A stretch of DNA of 64,000 nt from Lamellibrachia columna. Its lineage: Eukaryota; Annelida; Polychaeta; Sabellida; Siboglinidae. Shown here piece after piece: positions 63,910-64,000 of the stretch. The position numbers and the translations under genes were made by a program. Below the pieces are notes generated by a model. It ran no database searches. It saw nothing but the letters and a program-made list of their open reading frames with translations, and was not told the origin of the DNA. The stretch is from assembly GCA_963662155.1 (NCBI GenBank), contig OY759274.1, positions 20,010,060 through 20,074,059 on the forward strand. The letters are read 5' to 3'. The stretch's first letter is position 1. Each line of letters begins with the position of its first letter.

Positions 63910-64000
63910 GTATGTTTACAGAGTGGGAAAATATTATGGTGGTCTGTACCCTTTTTGTTGCTCCCTGCAGCAATGGGCAGACTGCTGATCTCAGTCATTT

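Overview
The window is animal (eukaryotic) DNA. Genes are split by GT..AG introns with phase-matched exons, coding density is low, and there are long microsatellites, coding-derived minisatellites and many decayed LINE retrotransposons. The recognisable gene content is Reeler plus IgGFc-binding domains, a membrane-anchored fibrinogen-related/EGF receptor, small secreted cysteine-rich peptides and a DPESG-type extracellular repeat protein. This suggests a marine invertebrate, most likely a lophotrochozoan such as a mollusc. That placement is an inference from protein families only.

Layout. (1) 0.4-6.4 kb, minus strand: a seven-exon gene model with signal peptide, three-exon Reeler domain, IgGFc-binding domain, MopE/TSP3-like acidic metal-binding linker and a second IgGFc-binding domain. 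All six junctions agree in phase, and the 3' end runs off the window. (2) 7.8-17.1 kb: a satellite-rich block made from a segmental duplication, three copies of a ~0.3 kb dispersed repeat, and two arrays of a 15-bp GC-rich minisatellite. One duplicate carries a 5'-truncated RTE-type LINE flanked by a 12-bp target-site duplication; the other shows the site without an insertion. (3) 18-20.1 kb: LINE tail, (TA)n, and a 48-bp minisatellite open on both strands. (4) 20.7-28.9 kb: two convergent paralogous genes (plus strand 20.75-24.3 kb; minus strand 27.8-28.9 kb) for short secreted peptides with ten cysteines. Each is split as signal-peptide exon, 13-nt microexon carrying one cysteine, and main exon. 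I do not recognise the family, and it is the most interesting system in the window. (5) 32-39.7 kb: a fibrinogen-related (FReD) cluster with one intact gene (FReD, two EGF, transmembrane segment, cytoplasmic tail) and three decayed copies. In one copy part of an EGF module has expanded into a 33-bp in-frame minisatellite. (6) 40-45.6 kb: 22-bp and 29-bp minisatellites, an unrecognised minus-strand coding exon and a duplicated (GT)n tract. (7) 46-58.6 kb: LINE fragments, a fold-back element, a 592-bp (AC)n tract and one small uncertain ORF. (8) 62.5-63.9 kb, plus strand: exons of a large extracellular protein that continues beyond the window.

The recognised genes look like extracellular recognition, mucus or defence components (Reeler/IgGFc, FReD receptor, Cys-rich secreted peptides). 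No sequence evidence shows that they act together. The remaining open frames are mostly artefacts of tandem repeats.
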